64,000 bases of DNA, taken from Monosiga brevicollis MX1. Lineage: Eukaryota; Opisthokonta; Choanoflagellata; Craspedida; Salpingoecidae. Within the stretch, counting starts at the first letter, position 1. The number at the start of each line of letters is the position of its first letter. Position numbers and translations under genes: made by a program. The notes under the pieces are model-generated. The model was not told where the DNA came from, searched no databases, and worked only from the letters and a program-made list of their open reading frames with translations. The DNA is taken from the NCBI RefSeq assembly GCF_000002865.3, contig NW_001865041.1, positions 1,564,611 through 1,628,610 on the forward strand, read 5' to 3'. Positions 34,579 to 46,317 of the stretch are shown here, piece after piece.

Positions 34579-35662
34579 TTTTCCTCTTTCGTTTGAGAGA
34601 CAAGCTCAACGGCAACATGCACGCAAAACGAAAATGAGAGAGATGATAGAGAAGAAGAAGAGATGAGAGAGAAGAGAGAGAAGAGAGAAGAGGGATGAGG
34701 GAGAGAGAGAGATGAGGTGAGAGGGAGGGAGAGAGAAGAGAGAGAAGAGGGAGTAGAGTAGAGAAGAGAGAGTAGAGAGAGTAGAGAGTAGAGAAGAGAG
34801 TAGAGAGTAGAGAAGAGAGAGTAGAGAAGAGAGAGTAGAGAAGAGAGAGTAGAGAAGAGAGAAGAGAGAAGAGAGAAGAGAGAGAGAGAAGAGAGAAGAG
34901 AGAAGAGAGAGAAGAGAGAAGAGAGAGAAGAGAGAAGAGAGAGAGGGAGAGAAGAAGAGAGAAGAGAACAGATCGTCGATGGAGATCGCGTGACGTTCTG
35001 ACATGTGAAGGGGCAAACCCAAAGTGTGACAATTGTCAGAGGGTCGCAGAGACGGATTTTTAGAGCGCGCGCTTTCACTCTCTCTCTATCTACCAATTTC
35101 ATCTCTCTCTATCTCTCTCTTGCTGTCCTCGAGGGTTCCGGTCGCAGACGTGGGCTCCACGACGTTGCGAGTTGGCTGGCGGCCGCTTCTGCGAGTGCGC
35201 GGCAGTGGTGGGCAGTGACTGATTGTTTTGTACGTTGTCGCTGGCTGCGGGCGTGTCGCGGGGGTAGTTTTGGGCTTGCGACGGCTCGGCGATGAGAGTT
35301 CGATAGTCTGGCCACGTGCCGGCTTGGAGTGATCCAGCCAAGGGCGCGGAGCCTGCCACACGTACCGACGCTCACTTTTGTGCCATGCTGGATGGTGGAC
35401 CCCTTTTGCTTGGCCGTTGATCAGTCGCGGCTTTGCGCCAGATCCCGCCCCACCTGCTCGAGTCTGTGTAGAAAGGGGACTGGCACCTGCCAAGCAAGAG
35501 ACCACTCACAGCGGGGCGGTCGATTTTCCTTGCTTTGACTTGTAGCCTCGCTCTATCATTGGCGTTGACTAGCTACTGCTTATCGAGGGCGATAGCGCCA
35601 TGGTCTGAGACACAAGTGGCAGGTTCTAGACGTTGCGTGCATCTGTGTTGCAAGAAAGCACA
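34579..35662. promoter_or_regulatory. divergent spacer between ACSS and SLC25A32 genes
   Basis: The roughly 1.1-kb region separates two divergent start codons and must hold both promoters. Its left third is the purine tract at 34635-34968. A TGACGT half-CRE lies near 34990. No convincing exon is present; the Leu/Ser-rich reading frames across the purine tract are repeat artefacts. Confidence 0.5.
34635..34968. repeat. polypurine tract (GAGA/GAAGAGAGTAGAG), about 330 bp
   Basis: The plus strand is almost entirely A and G with sparse T, built from GAGAGAAGA and GAGTAGAGAAGA units. It lies just upstream of the acetyl-CoA synthetase start, where it is a pyrimidine tract on that gene's coding strand. 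Confidence 0.93.
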
Positions 35663-37369
35663 ATGTCAAACCAGTCGCAGCGCGAACTCGGCGCTCACTT
35701 GCTGGCCGGCACGCTCGCGGGCGTGACCACCCCACTGGTGGTTCACCCGCTCGACCTGGTCAAAGTGCGCCTGCAGGTGCAAGATGCTGAGCGTCTTGAG
35801 GCAGGCGCCACCGCACAGAATCAGCGCCCATACTATCGTGGGACTTGGCACTGCCTTCGAACTGTTGCACAGGAAGAGGGTTGGCGTGCCTTGTATCAAG
35901 GCGTCATCCCCAACGCCGTTGGCTCGGCCGCTTCTTGGGGCAGCTATTTTTTCTTGTGAGTTCAATGTTTGAGACGGCATGCGATTTGCATGATGCAAGG
36001 CCTCAGCATATGCACAGGCGCCTCTTGTGTGGCCCATCCTCTTGCATTGCTCATGCTGATGCCTCGCTCGCCAACCCAGCTACAATGCCTTTAAGCGCAT
36101 GATGCAAGCACATGTAGAGGCGGATCGCCTCGGAAATCTGCATCATCTAGCCGCCGGAACCTTGGGCGGCATGTCCACGCTCATCATGACCAACCCCATC
36201 TGGGTGGTGAAGACGCGCATGTGTGTACAGGATGCACGCGGGCCGGAGCGGTACACGGGGCTCATCTGTACGTGACACTCGCGGCGCACATGCGCACAAC
36301 CAAGCCTGCCCTTTTGCAACAGGACCTGTTTGAGCTAGGCCTTGACCCATGCCCTTGCGTCCGCCTTCCTCAGCGGCGTTATCTACTATTCTTCGGGAGG
36401 AGGGGGTGCGTGGCCTGTACAAGGTGAGTCCCACATGCGCCTATTGCAATGCCAAGGCGCTTCAATATGCACGATAGAAGCAAACTGGGTGCGGTTTCGG
36501 CACTTCAATCCTCGGGCCCGTCTCACCATTGATATCCTGGCTGAGCACAGGGCTTTGGGCCTGGCATGTTGGCCACGAGCCATGGAGGTTTTCAGTTTAT
36601 GGCCTACGAGCGCTACAAAACCCGCGTCAATGGCTTTCGTGGTCGTGCTCACGATGGCCAGCTGGTCCGTGTTCGCTCATCTCCTTTCTGGCTGTGAAGA
36701 AATGTTCACTGCACCTTGTGCGTGCCTGTGCTCATGTTCGTATGCATGTGTATGTGTGTGTGGTGTTCTTGACAGACTGTCCCCGAGTATTTGGTGGGAG
36801 CCATGCTCTCCAAGACGTTTGCCGGAACGCTGACATACCCTCTTCAGGTAGTGTGCCACGGGGCACTTTGAGTCAATGCGGATAAGTGGCAAGGCAGCTC
36901 CACCTCAAAACGCGATGCGCTGGTTTAGGTGGTGCGCGCGCGCCAACAGCAGCGCCAGGCCACAATTGGCGGTACAGCGACACGCAAGTCGATTCTCAGT
37001 GTGGCCAAACATGTGCTTCAGTACGTGGATCTGCACGTAGCCAGGCCAGATGCGGGGAGAGGTGTGGGCATACTGCATGTGCCTCGAGCTCAACGACGAT
37101 GGGTTGGCATTGCTTCTTGAACACACAGAAACCAAGGCGTGACTGGCTTTTTTCGAGGTCTACCTGCTTATCTCTTGCGGTATGTCGCTTCGACATGGAC
37201 GCATCCATCCGCTTGCAGGCGCATCCGCTTGCGCCTGCAAGCTGCAATTTTGTGTCGCTGACCCACTCACGACACTACGGGGAGTAGGGTGATGCCAGCG
37301 ACTTGCGTAACATTCCTCATGTACGAACAGTCCTCGACGATGATTAAGCGAGCCTTGGGCGTCTCCTAG
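35663..37369 (+). CDS. SLC25A32: mitochondrial carrier, folate/FAD type (SLC25A32)
   Basis: SLC25 carriers have three repeats of two membrane helices with PX[DE]XX[KR] signatures. Exon 1 (35663-35955) begins MSNQSQRELGAHLLAGTLAG and has HPLDLVKVRLQVQ. Exon 2 (36080-36267) has LAAGTLGGMSTLIMTNPIWVVKTRM. The next exons give ALSTILREEGVRGLYK and FGPGMLATSHGGFQFMAYER, where the SHGxxQFMAYE stretch is characteristic of the folate/FAD carrier subfamily. Then come EYLVGAMLSKTFAGTLTYPLQ with VVRARQQQRQ, and VTGFFRGLPAYLLR joined to VMPATCVTFLMYEQSS. The stop is TAG at 37367-37369. The choice of SLC25A32 over other subfamilies rests on these motifs. Whether it carries folate or FAD cannot be settled from sequence. 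Confidence 0.85.
37211..37242. repeat. perfect 13-bp inverted repeat, 6-nt loop, in the last SLC25A32 intron
   Basis: GCTTGCAGGCGCA (37211-37223) is followed by TCCGCT and its exact reverse complement TGCGCCTGCAAGC (37230-37242). The pre-mRNA would form a 13-bp hairpin between the donor near 37181 and the acceptor near 37287. Confidence 0.9.
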
Positions 37370-37962
37370 TTGTTGTGCACGACCCAGCACAGCATGCCTC
37401 CTCTAAGGTCATGGTTTGTGTATGAAAACACAACAAGGCGATGCCGGTCTGATGAACCTAAGCAGCCTAAAAATTTAAAAAATTGTCCCTTCCAACGTTT
37501 CGCACAATGTGTGGCACCCTCTGGCTTTCTTGTGTGAGCACGGCGCTTGACCGGGTGGGCCGCCAAGGGCAGCACTCACGCTCTCCGACTCCGGTCGATC
37601 CATGACCTGCCTTGTCCAAGTCAGCAGCTACGTGTCGATCCAACCACTGAGTTGCGCTTTCGCCAACACCTCAACTTGCCCCACTCGACCACTGTTGGTT
37701 GGATCATCAAATCAGTGGCAGAGAGCCAAGTGTTTTGGTGTTTCTTTCATCGCACATACACACACACACACACTCTTTCTCTCTGTTGTTGTTTTAGTTT
37801 CTGATGTTTTTTTTTTTTCTCGCTTCACAACGTTGTTCCTTGTTGTTGTTTGTGACCACTGATCCCCCTTGCCCCCCTTGCCCCCCTCTTTGCTCTTCTC
37901 TCCTCTCTCGCGTCGTCGTCTTCGGCTCTTGTTCGAGCGTCTGTGTTGGCCAAACGTGCATC
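37370..37962. other. spacer upstream of the opine dehydrogenase-like gene
   Basis: This 593-bp spacer between two plus-strand genes includes a short CA repeat (37756-37774) and a T run (37806-37818), then a C/T-rich leader before the ATG at 37963. No exon is seen. Confidence 0.5.
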
Positions 37963-40161
37963 ATGTTGGCTCAGCAAGCAATGCGTCTGAGCAGAGGGAG
38001 CGCACTTCGTATGCTCTCGACCTCCCGCCGCAGTGATGTACAGGTACGCCACCAGCTTTCACCTGCCCACCACACGATCTGATTCCGACCGCACAAGATT
38101 GTTATGTTCTGCTGATCACTCTTTGCCGGGCTTCGCGTTACCTGCCTGCTGCCTGATGGTGCTTGCATCCCATAGATCACTGTTTGCGGTGGTGGCAATG
38201 CAGCCCATGTTGCAGCCGGTAGGCTTGTGAGCGGGACTCGCTGGCATGTTGCGAGCCGCGCTCCATTGATGATTGCAATGTCTTTCGTTTAGGCATGTTT
38301 ACCAAGCAGGGCGCCGACGTCAAGCTTTTCTTCTCCTTTGAGGATGAAGCCAAGCGCTTCCGCGAGGGCTGCGAGCGTAACGGCGGCGTCACTGTCACGA
38401 CGAAGGAGAGTACTTACAAAGGCATGCCCATCGCCATCACGGCCGATCCCGCCGAGGTACGCACTTGTAGGGCGGTTGCTGCATGGTACTTGTCTGCATG
38501 GCCGCATTCACTGGCCCCTACCATGCAACGTCATCCTACTTGCCACCGTGCCAGGGCGTTGCGGGCTCGGATGTGATCCTTATGATCACGCCCGCGTTTG
38601 CTCACGAGCCCATTCTCAAGCAAATTGCCCCCCATGTGGCCGAGGGCGCTTTCGTGGGTGCCATCCCCGGGCCTGGTGGCTTTGATCTTCTAGCACAGCA
38701 TGCCCTGGGTACGCGACAGCTGCTCGCTATGCATTTGCCATTTATGTGTACAGACAACAGCTTTTCCCTCATTCGCCCACATGGCCATCTTCGCGACCCA
38801 CAGGTGACACGATGCAAGAGAAGGATATCACCCTGTTTGCGGGCACCTCCCTGCCTTGGGCCTGCCGATTCACGGCCTATGGCGAGGCTTGCAGCCTGCT
38901 TGGCTCCAAAAGCAACGTGCCTGTCACCATCAAGCCCCAGAGTGAGGACAAGGCGCAGGTAAGCCTGCTGGGTCCCCTGTTAGGTTCGGCTGGGGAGCGT
39001 AGTGGCAGCGTCAGATATGGCGGTGTGGAACCGCTCCGTGGCGACGTGCGTCCGCTGCGCTTTTTAACGCACGTGTTTCTCATTCATATTCATTTACCTT
39101 GGCCCTCCTTTGGTTTCTGTGCGCTCCCTCAGCGCCTGTCAGACATTCTGAACCAGGTGCACATTGGCACCGACTTTCCGGTGCGCGGCCATTTTCTGAA
39201 TACGACGCTGTGGCCGACCAACGCTGTAATCCACCCAGGAGTGTCCTACGGCATCTGGCACGACTGGGATGGCAAGCCTCTGACGGAAGCACCGCTTTTT
39301 TATCAAAACTGCAATGAGTTCACTGGTCAAGTTCTCTCCAAACTCAGCGATGAGATCATGGTGAGACACCATTCAATCTCGTCGCCCCAGCAGCTCCTTG
39401 CACTTGCGACCCGCTATCCGTACTGATCGTTTGGCGCATGTGATCCATGATTGCTCCGGTTCAGCTTTGCAAGAAGGTCATCGAACAACGCACCGGAGCT
39501 GACATGGGCTCTCTTATGCACATCAACGACTACATGATTGATTGCTACGGCCATTCCATTTCGGACAAGTCTGCCACACACCGTGTAAGTCATCTCTCCA
39601 GTTGAACATCTCTCAAAAGCACCAGCCACTGTTGCTCCCGGTCAGCGCCGCATTTTCATCTTTACTCATTCTTGGATGGGGGGTGGTGGTGTGTAATGCT
39701 ACTCAGATTTTTGCCACAAACGATGCCTTTCGCGGCCTAACGGCACCCATGACCACGCTGGAAGACGGAACCATGGTGCCCAACTTCAACATGCGTTACT
39801 TTACTGAGGATCTGCCGCATGGTTTGGCGGTGCTACGTAACATTGCTGAGCTTTGTGAGGTTGAGACTCCCATGATGGACGAGGTGCTGCTGTGGGCCCA
39901 GGAAAAGTGTGGCCATGAGTACCTCGTGAACGGCAAGATCCAGGGCAAAGATGTGGCTCACTCTGGCTGTCCAGCGGTACGTTGCCTTGCCATGTCGTCT
40001 GCGAGAGGCTACCCGCTCTGCGCCAACGGGCAGGGAAGGCGCTCGACACTTGTGCATGATCTGATTCTCATGTGGTGCATGGCGTTGGCTTGCTTGCTGG
40101 CATTGACAAATGTGTCTGATAGCGCTTTGGTATGACCACACTGGAGCAAGTGGTTGGTTGA
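37963..40161 (+). CDS. NAD(P)-dependent octopine/opine dehydrogenase family protein, putative mitochondrial
   Basis: Opine dehydrogenases join an amino acid to a 2-oxo acid using NAD(P)H. The N-terminus MLAQQAMRLSRGSALRMLST is a good mitochondrial-presequence candidate (Arg/Ser-rich, no acids). The next exon starts the Rossmann fold with ITVCGGGNAAHVAAG (GGGNxAH). Then come GADVKLFFSFEDEAKRF, a GVAGSDVILMITPAFAHEPI strand, and VGAIPGPGGFDLLAQHALG. The C-terminal substrate domain has LNTTLWPTNAVIHPG and SYGIWHDWDGKP (the conserved His-Pro-Gly region of the NAD/NADP octopine-dehydrogenase domain), MHINDYMIDCYGHSISDKSA, and NDAFRGLTAPM. The last exon encodes RFGMTTLEQVVG with TGA at 40159-40161. 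Substrates are unknown. Some family members are annotated only as NAD/NADP octopine/nopaline dehydrogenase. Confidence 0.82.
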
Positions 40162-40836
40162 GCGCCGAGTGCGTCTATCGCTATCAATGTAGAGCAGATG
40201 GAAGTGTACTCTTTGATATGTGTGTGTGCGTGTGTGTGTTTGGTTGCTCACGGAAAAGCGTGGGGAGGCGAGCTTTGACCTGGTCGCTCGGCTGGTCAGA
40301 GTGTGTGATGTAGCGTGTGATCAGGACCGCGCAAAAAGACCAATTCATCACTTTAAAGCCACAGCTGGCAGAAGTTTTGCCTATATTTCAAACTGACAAC
40401 CCAGCTCACCCACCACACAGTCTTTACCGCCAGCCAGTCTCTACTGGCGACGACACGATTCAATTCAGAGGGTGCCGTGGGGTGAAGAAAAGCCGTTGAG
40501 GCCGATTTGAAGCAAGAGCAAAAAACCCAAAGCGAAACAAGCAAGAAAAACTTTTGCACACAATTCTCTTTCTTCGTTTGTTTCGTGTTAGTTCATAATG
40601 GATGTTCCCTCACTACAAACGGCAGCCTCTGGGCAGTCAGAAGACACGGTAATGAGAGGGAGAGCAAGCCATGGGCCAACTCACACACAGGCTCTCACCT
40701 TATCACAAGCGCGGGCAGCTTTGACTCCATCTTCCAGAGAGAGCGAAGCTGCAAACAAGAGCCATTCAGAATAACATTGATTCGCCCATGATGGTCAACG
40801 ACAAGAGTCAGGATACAATGAGGAGTCAGTCAGCAC
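40162..40836. other. spacer upstream of the bestrophin-like gene
   Basis: About 675 bp lie between two plus-strand genes, with a short TG run near 40220-40240. Nothing in it looks coding. Confidence 0.45.
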
Positions 40837-43568
40837 ATGGCTCCTGCCAACATGGGATTGCATTTCCCACGCGGCAGGTGGAGCCGAAACACCGATGCCG
40901 GCAGGATGATTGAGTACGACAATGGCGCCTTCCTGCGGGTACTTTTCCGCGTTGATGGAACCGTCTATCGGGCCATTCTTCTGCGCTGCATCATCGTGTC
41001 TTTGGTGCGTGGGAGCAACTGCCTTTTCTGCCCTTTTGGTTTTGAGTGGCTGCCCCGTCCACTTGAACAGTCTGCACAGGCTGGCTGCTGGCTGGTGCAA
41101 ATTGTTGGTGCCAGTGCTCGGGCTATGCGTCATCCGTCATTCATAGGCTTTGTGTGTGCCATCTGCTCGCCGCCACCATTAGGTGGGGGTATTGGCCGGC
41201 TACTTGGAGTATGCTGGCTATATCGATGAAGATGGTGCGTGACATCTTGACTTGGAGGCCTGTTTCCCCAAATCCCTTGGCGCTCTCATTGAACGTCATG
41301 GCCGTGCTTACCTCTGGGCACACCCGGGCACGCTCTGATGGTGTTCTTTTATTGCTGGTGCCATCAACAGGCAGCTATGTTCATTCCTCGGCCTTTCAAA
41401 CATTCTATCCCTTTGTGGTTGGTCATGCGGCGCCCCCGGACACAACGCGCCTTGCCATGGTTGGTCTAACGCCTCGTCCTGTGCTTGTGTGTCCACGCGC
41501 GTGCGCTTGCCCTCTCTCGATCTTCCTTCAGGGTACAGTGTTGGGTCTGATTCTTTCGTTTCGAGTCTCCATTGCTTACTCGCGATGGGAGGAAGCTACC
41601 GTCCAAATGGGAGCCCTTCGCCGTGCCTCTCGCGTAAGCACGCCTGCTGCTCTTCACGCCCCGCTTTCAAGCAGCTCGTGGCATGCATGTCCGCAGCTAT
41701 GCTCATAGTGCTCTTGTGTAATCGTTTGGCCATCGCGCTGGCTGCTTGACGCACGGCTCTGCTTTTGATACTCAGGGCTTAATCAGTTGCGTAGCAGCCT
41801 ATTGCGCTTGCCCGCCTGAACAAAGTGACAAGTTTGCCAAACTTCTCATCCGCCTGCGGCGCCAACTCGTGACTTCCTGTGTCATCATCGTTGCCAATAT
41901 TAATGTGCGAAGTTTCTGTGCCTCTTCTTCTTGTACCTGGGCAGCTATTCTCGTGGGAGGCACCTCACTGTTTTGATGCTGCTGCAGGATCGGGTGGATC
42001 TGGAAGATCTTGTGGGGCTCGGCTATTTACCGCGCGAGGATTACGAGCGTAGGTTCCGAAATTATGCGCAGCGCACGCTCGCTTCACTGATGCTGGCTTT
42101 GTCCAATCTGACAGTCGCTTGTTAATTATTGGCCAGGCCTAAACATGGAGTCGCACATCGGCTTCTCCACGCTCCATGAGGTTTCAAAACTTGCTGCCCT
42201 ATCGCGCCATCTGCGTTTGGTCTTACGCCTCGCAACCAGATTTGCCGTCCGTGTCTCCTCACGCCAGCTGTGCCCCGTAGGAGAATCAAGCTGAGTGTCA
42301 GCCGGCGCGAGTGCGACCTGCACTGATGCTTACACATATTCGCGAGACAATTGCCGAGTTCTCGCGAAGCAGTTTTCTTGGCGTCGCCAACATTAATATC
42401 TTTGACGATAAGGTCCGCAATCCCAAGGGGTTGCCTACGTCCTCGCTTGTACCACGCCCTTTGGGTTGTTCGTTTCATCTTGCTTGTTGGCTGCACAGAT
42501 TGCTGATCTTAGCAATGCCTATGGAAGCATCTTGCGGATTGCAGCCAACCCCATGCCTTTCAACTATGCACACTTTCTCAAGGTAAATGTCTGTCTGCTC
42601 GGACACGATGGGCAGCGCCTAGTCCTCACATGTTGCTTGCTGTTTCACGTTCTGGTTTCGCCATAGCTGGTGCTCACCATCTACGTTTGCAGCGTGCCAT
42701 TTGGCATTGCACCAGCTCTCAAATGGGTAGGTGCCGTCCACGTTCCTGATATTTCATCTCGAGAGTGATTGTCAAAGGCGAAGGAGAAGCTGCTAGCCAT
42801 ACAAGTCCCGGATTTTGATCCATGGAACCAGATGGCACTCTTACGCGTTGTGAATCGTTTGTGGCAGTTGACACCGTTGTTCACGTTCATGGTGGCATTT
42901 TTGTTCTTTGGCGTGGAGGCCATCGCCATCGAATTGGAGGTATGGCTCAATCCAGGCATCAAAACAAATTTGTTGATACAACACCCATGCTGCTGGCTTG
43001 AGCAGCTTGTGTCACCTTAACCCACCGTGTCCCACTCTGGCATCATTAGGAACCGCTGGGTAATGATGCCAATGATGTCGATCCCACCTTTCACCTTGTG
43101 CGAGTTGATATCGAGACAGCTGCTGTGGCATCCGAACGGTGCGTATGGTGTCTTGTGCTGGCGCGGTGGGCCCTTGGGCGTGTCGCAGATGTGTATCCCC
43201 ACATTTTTCTTTGATATGTCTGGGAAAAGTGTGTTTGGCTCTTTTGGTCTGATGTGGCATGGTGGTTTGCAGCCTACGGACCCTGAATTACCCGGAACGA
43301 GAGCAGCCTTCTTTGGCGTCTCACTGGCGACAGTTGGATCTGGTGAGTGATGGGACAGGGGATGGCGATGTCTCCTATGCGACTGCCTACACACCCAGTT
43401 CGTACGTTAAGCTTGCTTGAATTGATATCCATTCTCTAGCTGCCGCCCGACAAGCGCGCAACTCCATCGCTCCGCGGCGAGCGCTTGGCTTCTTCGACCA
43501 CACCGCTGCTCGCACGGCGCTTGAGTATGAGCGGCTCCAGTGCCAGTCTGAATAGCTCTCTTGCCTGA
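40837..43568 (+). CDS. bestrophin/RFP-TM family anion channel-like membrane protein
   Basis: Bestrophin-family proteins form chloride or bicarbonate channels. Exon 1 (40837-41004) encodes MIEYDNGAFLRVLFRVDGTV and the first membrane helix YRAILLRCIIVSL; exon 2 continues VGVLAGYLEYAGYI. Exon 4 has the family signature LILSFRVSIAYSRWEEA (FR..xSYxRWxEA). Later exons have GLISCVAAYCACPPEQSDKF, EDLVGLGYLPREDYERRF, RVRPALMLTHIRETIAEF and NAYGSILRIAANPMPFNYAH, where the I..P.PF.Y.H stretch is conserved. Helices LTIYVCSVPFGIAPALKW and TPLFTFMVAFLFFGVEAIA follow, then EPLGNDANDVDLD, which matches the acidic family signature. A Ser-rich tail ends at TGA 43566-43568. The joins between 42120 and 42300 are uncertain. 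Confidence 0.75.
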
Positions 43569-43925
43569 GCACCTTCAAGGGAAAACACAAAGTGTCGCAC
43601 CAGCAGGCCCGTGGGCCCTTTTGAGAAACGCATTGAATTCCACGGGAAGGAAGGCGATGCAAGCACCACCTTCTCGTGCCTCATGTTTTTGCTGACGATG
43701 CCTCTGCAACATCAATTTATCAAGTTTAGGCCCTCTTCTCCATTCATCTCAGAAAACAAGACGGTGCACAGGGCTTGCAATCTTCATGCTTTGGCAGGTG
43801 CACTTGCCCGAGAGGGCGGGTATCAATTCGAAGGCACGTTAAACAACAACGACGCAAGATTGGACAGCACAGCACAAATGGGACAAGCAACGCAGGCGCA
43901 GAATAAGTTCGTCATAAAGACGAGG
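43569..43925. other. convergent 3' spacer
   Basis: The 357-bp spacer lies between the convergent stops of the bestrophin-like and oxygenase-like genes. It presumably holds both 3' UTRs. No gene or repeat of note is seen. Confidence 0.5.
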
Positions 43926-46178
43926 CTACTCGCACAAGGGAGAAAGAACCTGAGCAGCCAGACCCTTGAAAGCCGCTGGCAACAACTCTGGAAGGGCACA
44001 GTAGTTGTATGGCATCACCGCGGTGGGGAGGGGATACTTGATGTAGGTCTTGATCAAAAGCTCGCCCTAGGTGAGAGGAGTAGGTCAGGGCAGCCCCAGT
44101 CAGTGCCAGCTGTCATTTGCGCCGTTGCCTCCCTGAGGACAGTTGTTGCAACGATCAGCAAGCGGGTCAACCTACGAGGGCTACTGGACTGGGTTCTTCA
44201 CCAGGCTGCAGTTTGCCGCGGACCACAAGATCCTCTTTAAGGCGCCGCAAAATTTCGCTCGTCTAGACCATGCATCATGTGAGAGCCGGCCAAGATGCAC
44301 AACACAGATCAAGAGAAAAGAAGTTTGGTTGAATGCAAACATCGTACGGCCATGGGGGGTGTTTGACGGTAGGTCTCGCGCTCAGTCTCATCTGCAAAGC
44401 AGCGCGAGCGCCAGACGAGCGCGATGCGGAGATCACTAAAGCCATACTCCTTGATGATCTTGTTGTCAGACACGACCTGTGTCGGGGCATTGATGATGAG
44501 ATGCAGTGAATGGTGAGGCAGGCCAAAAAAGACATTGAACTGCCGCACTTGCTTGTGTGTGGTGCATTTATTCATCCCAGCGCCAGAGAAAGACCAACCT
44601 GCCAGCCCTCCGACCTTGTAGCGGTGGCGGGGCGATACCGAACTTCGTTGGCTGAGCTCTTATCCATGCGGGGCGGGGTGCGATCGCCGTGGGGGTGAAA
44701 CAAATCTGTTCCGTGAGCGCATTCGGCACCATTCAACAGAATGGCACTACCCTGGCGAGGGACAAAATCTGCAGGCGGCAACTGCTCGCCAGCGGTGTAA
44801 TGGAAGAAGGAGCCGCCAAACTCGGCATTGAGTTCGGCATCGCTCATGTTCCGTGCCTGAGGAAAAGGTGACATCAAGAGCGTTAGTGCGGTCAAAGGGT
44901 GCGTTGCTTAGTGGTCAAAGGGCGAGGATGTAGCATATGTGTGAGGGATGGTGCTGCGCACCTTGGCGCCCCAGTCATGCACATAAGCTACGCCCTGGAT
45001 CTGGGATACGGTCTCGGCTTTGAACAAGCCCGATCGGTGCATGACCACCAGCAACCACACGGGGACGGTCCAGCGATCAGCACCAAAGAACCAAGGGGCG
45101 TCAAAGTGCATGGCCACCTGGTGAGATGAGGAAGGGTGCAGGGCGTCGTGTCAGCAGACCGAGACGACAGCGGTATGGGAAAGAACATTTTTCGTTCTTC
45201 TTTGGCGGCGTGGCAAGGTAGATGCAGACATGCCTACCTGTTGTCCCGGAACTTGGACAATGATACCCAATTGAAAGGGGTCGAGAAGAGGCTTGCCAGG
45301 GCAGATGAGATCAACAGCTTGGCGGTACTCGGAGCTGTTGAAGAGCGAGTCATAGCCCGGAATCATTTTGCGGAGATCCTACAGTATAAAGTAGATCAGT
45401 GTGTTCATTTGAGATGCCAACGGACTGGCGCAGCGCACATAAGGCCAGCAGGATGAGTTCAGTGGACGTACCTCTTCTGTGGAGCCGTGCTCGCCGATAA
45501 AAAAATGCGAGAAGGAGAGAAGGCGGTTGACAAGGCGTTGGTAGGGTTCTTTCAGTGCCCGGCGGCCACCCGTCGCGATGTAGTGGCTAGGCACGGGCAT
45601 GATGGATCAGTGAGGCCAGGGGCAGAGAATCAGATCATAAGGCACATGGGTTGAGACATACCGCCCAATGTCCATGCGTGGAGCGAAGATGCATTTGGTG
45701 TCGTTGCGATTGGGCTGCATCAGGGGATGGGGGCAGCCTACGCCAGGGATCAGGTCATGTGCTTCACCAATGTCCTCTTGGAGCGGGGTGGAGTCCTTGG
45801 TCGAGCAGCGGTATACCCTGTGCTGGCGCACGGCTTGCAAGAGGGCTTGTTCTTCCTAAATGTTGGTGGTGCGTGATTGCATTCGGGTCAATGTCGATCT
45901 GCTAGGTTGTACGCCGGGCGAATGGAAGAGAAGAGGTACCTGCGGTGTCCAGACGCGATCAATGGTCTTGGCGGGATGGACCTTCCAGGCATTGTCATGC
46001 ATGTCACGCGGCAAAGCCACAAACGTGACCAGAGCGGCCAGGCCGATGAACAGGACCGAGCTGCGACGCGCACGCAACGCAGGATCACACTGAGCGCACC
46101 CGACTGCAAAAAGCAGATGCAGATGTTGACATGGATTGACCAGTAGTCTGAGTACACCTACCTTCTCAGATCGGCCAT
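43926..46178 (-). CDS. type II membrane protein resembling a Fe(II)/2-oxoglutarate oxygenase (orphan family)
   Basis: Exon 1 encodes MADLR and joins in phase 2 to a single membrane segment SVLFIGLAALVTFVALP, giving a short cytosolic tail and a large lumenal or extracellular part. Following exons read DRVWTPQEEQALLQAVRQH, HDLIPGVGCPHPLMQPNRND, YIATGGRRALKEPYQRLVNR, MIPGYDSLFNSSEYRQAVDL and DPFQLGIIVQVPGQQ. Then comes VAMHFDAPWFFGADRW, which has an HxD motif (HFD). A distal His lies in ILLNGAECAHGTDLF, followed by NEVRYR and LRIALVWRSRCF with candidate 2-oxoglutarate-binding Arg residues. HxD...H...R in this order is the Fe(II)/2OG dioxygenase layout. The end is YPLPTAVMPYNYCALPEL and a TAG at 43926-43928. 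The oxygenase reading is an inference from motif order. No named family was recognised. Confidence 0.65.
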
Positions 46179-46277
46179 GCCGAGCGGTCACTCAAGAAGA
46201 GCGAGTAGATCAGCCCCCAATTGAATCCAGCTACTCCTGTCCCAACGCTGCACGTGCAGGACAGAGAGAAGAAGAAA

Positions 46278-46317
<40 letters not shown>

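Noticed and set aside
34529-35102. Several overlapping Leu/Ser-rich frames on the minus strand
   Set aside because: They are produced by the purine/pyrimidine tract; there is no start context, domain or splice logic.
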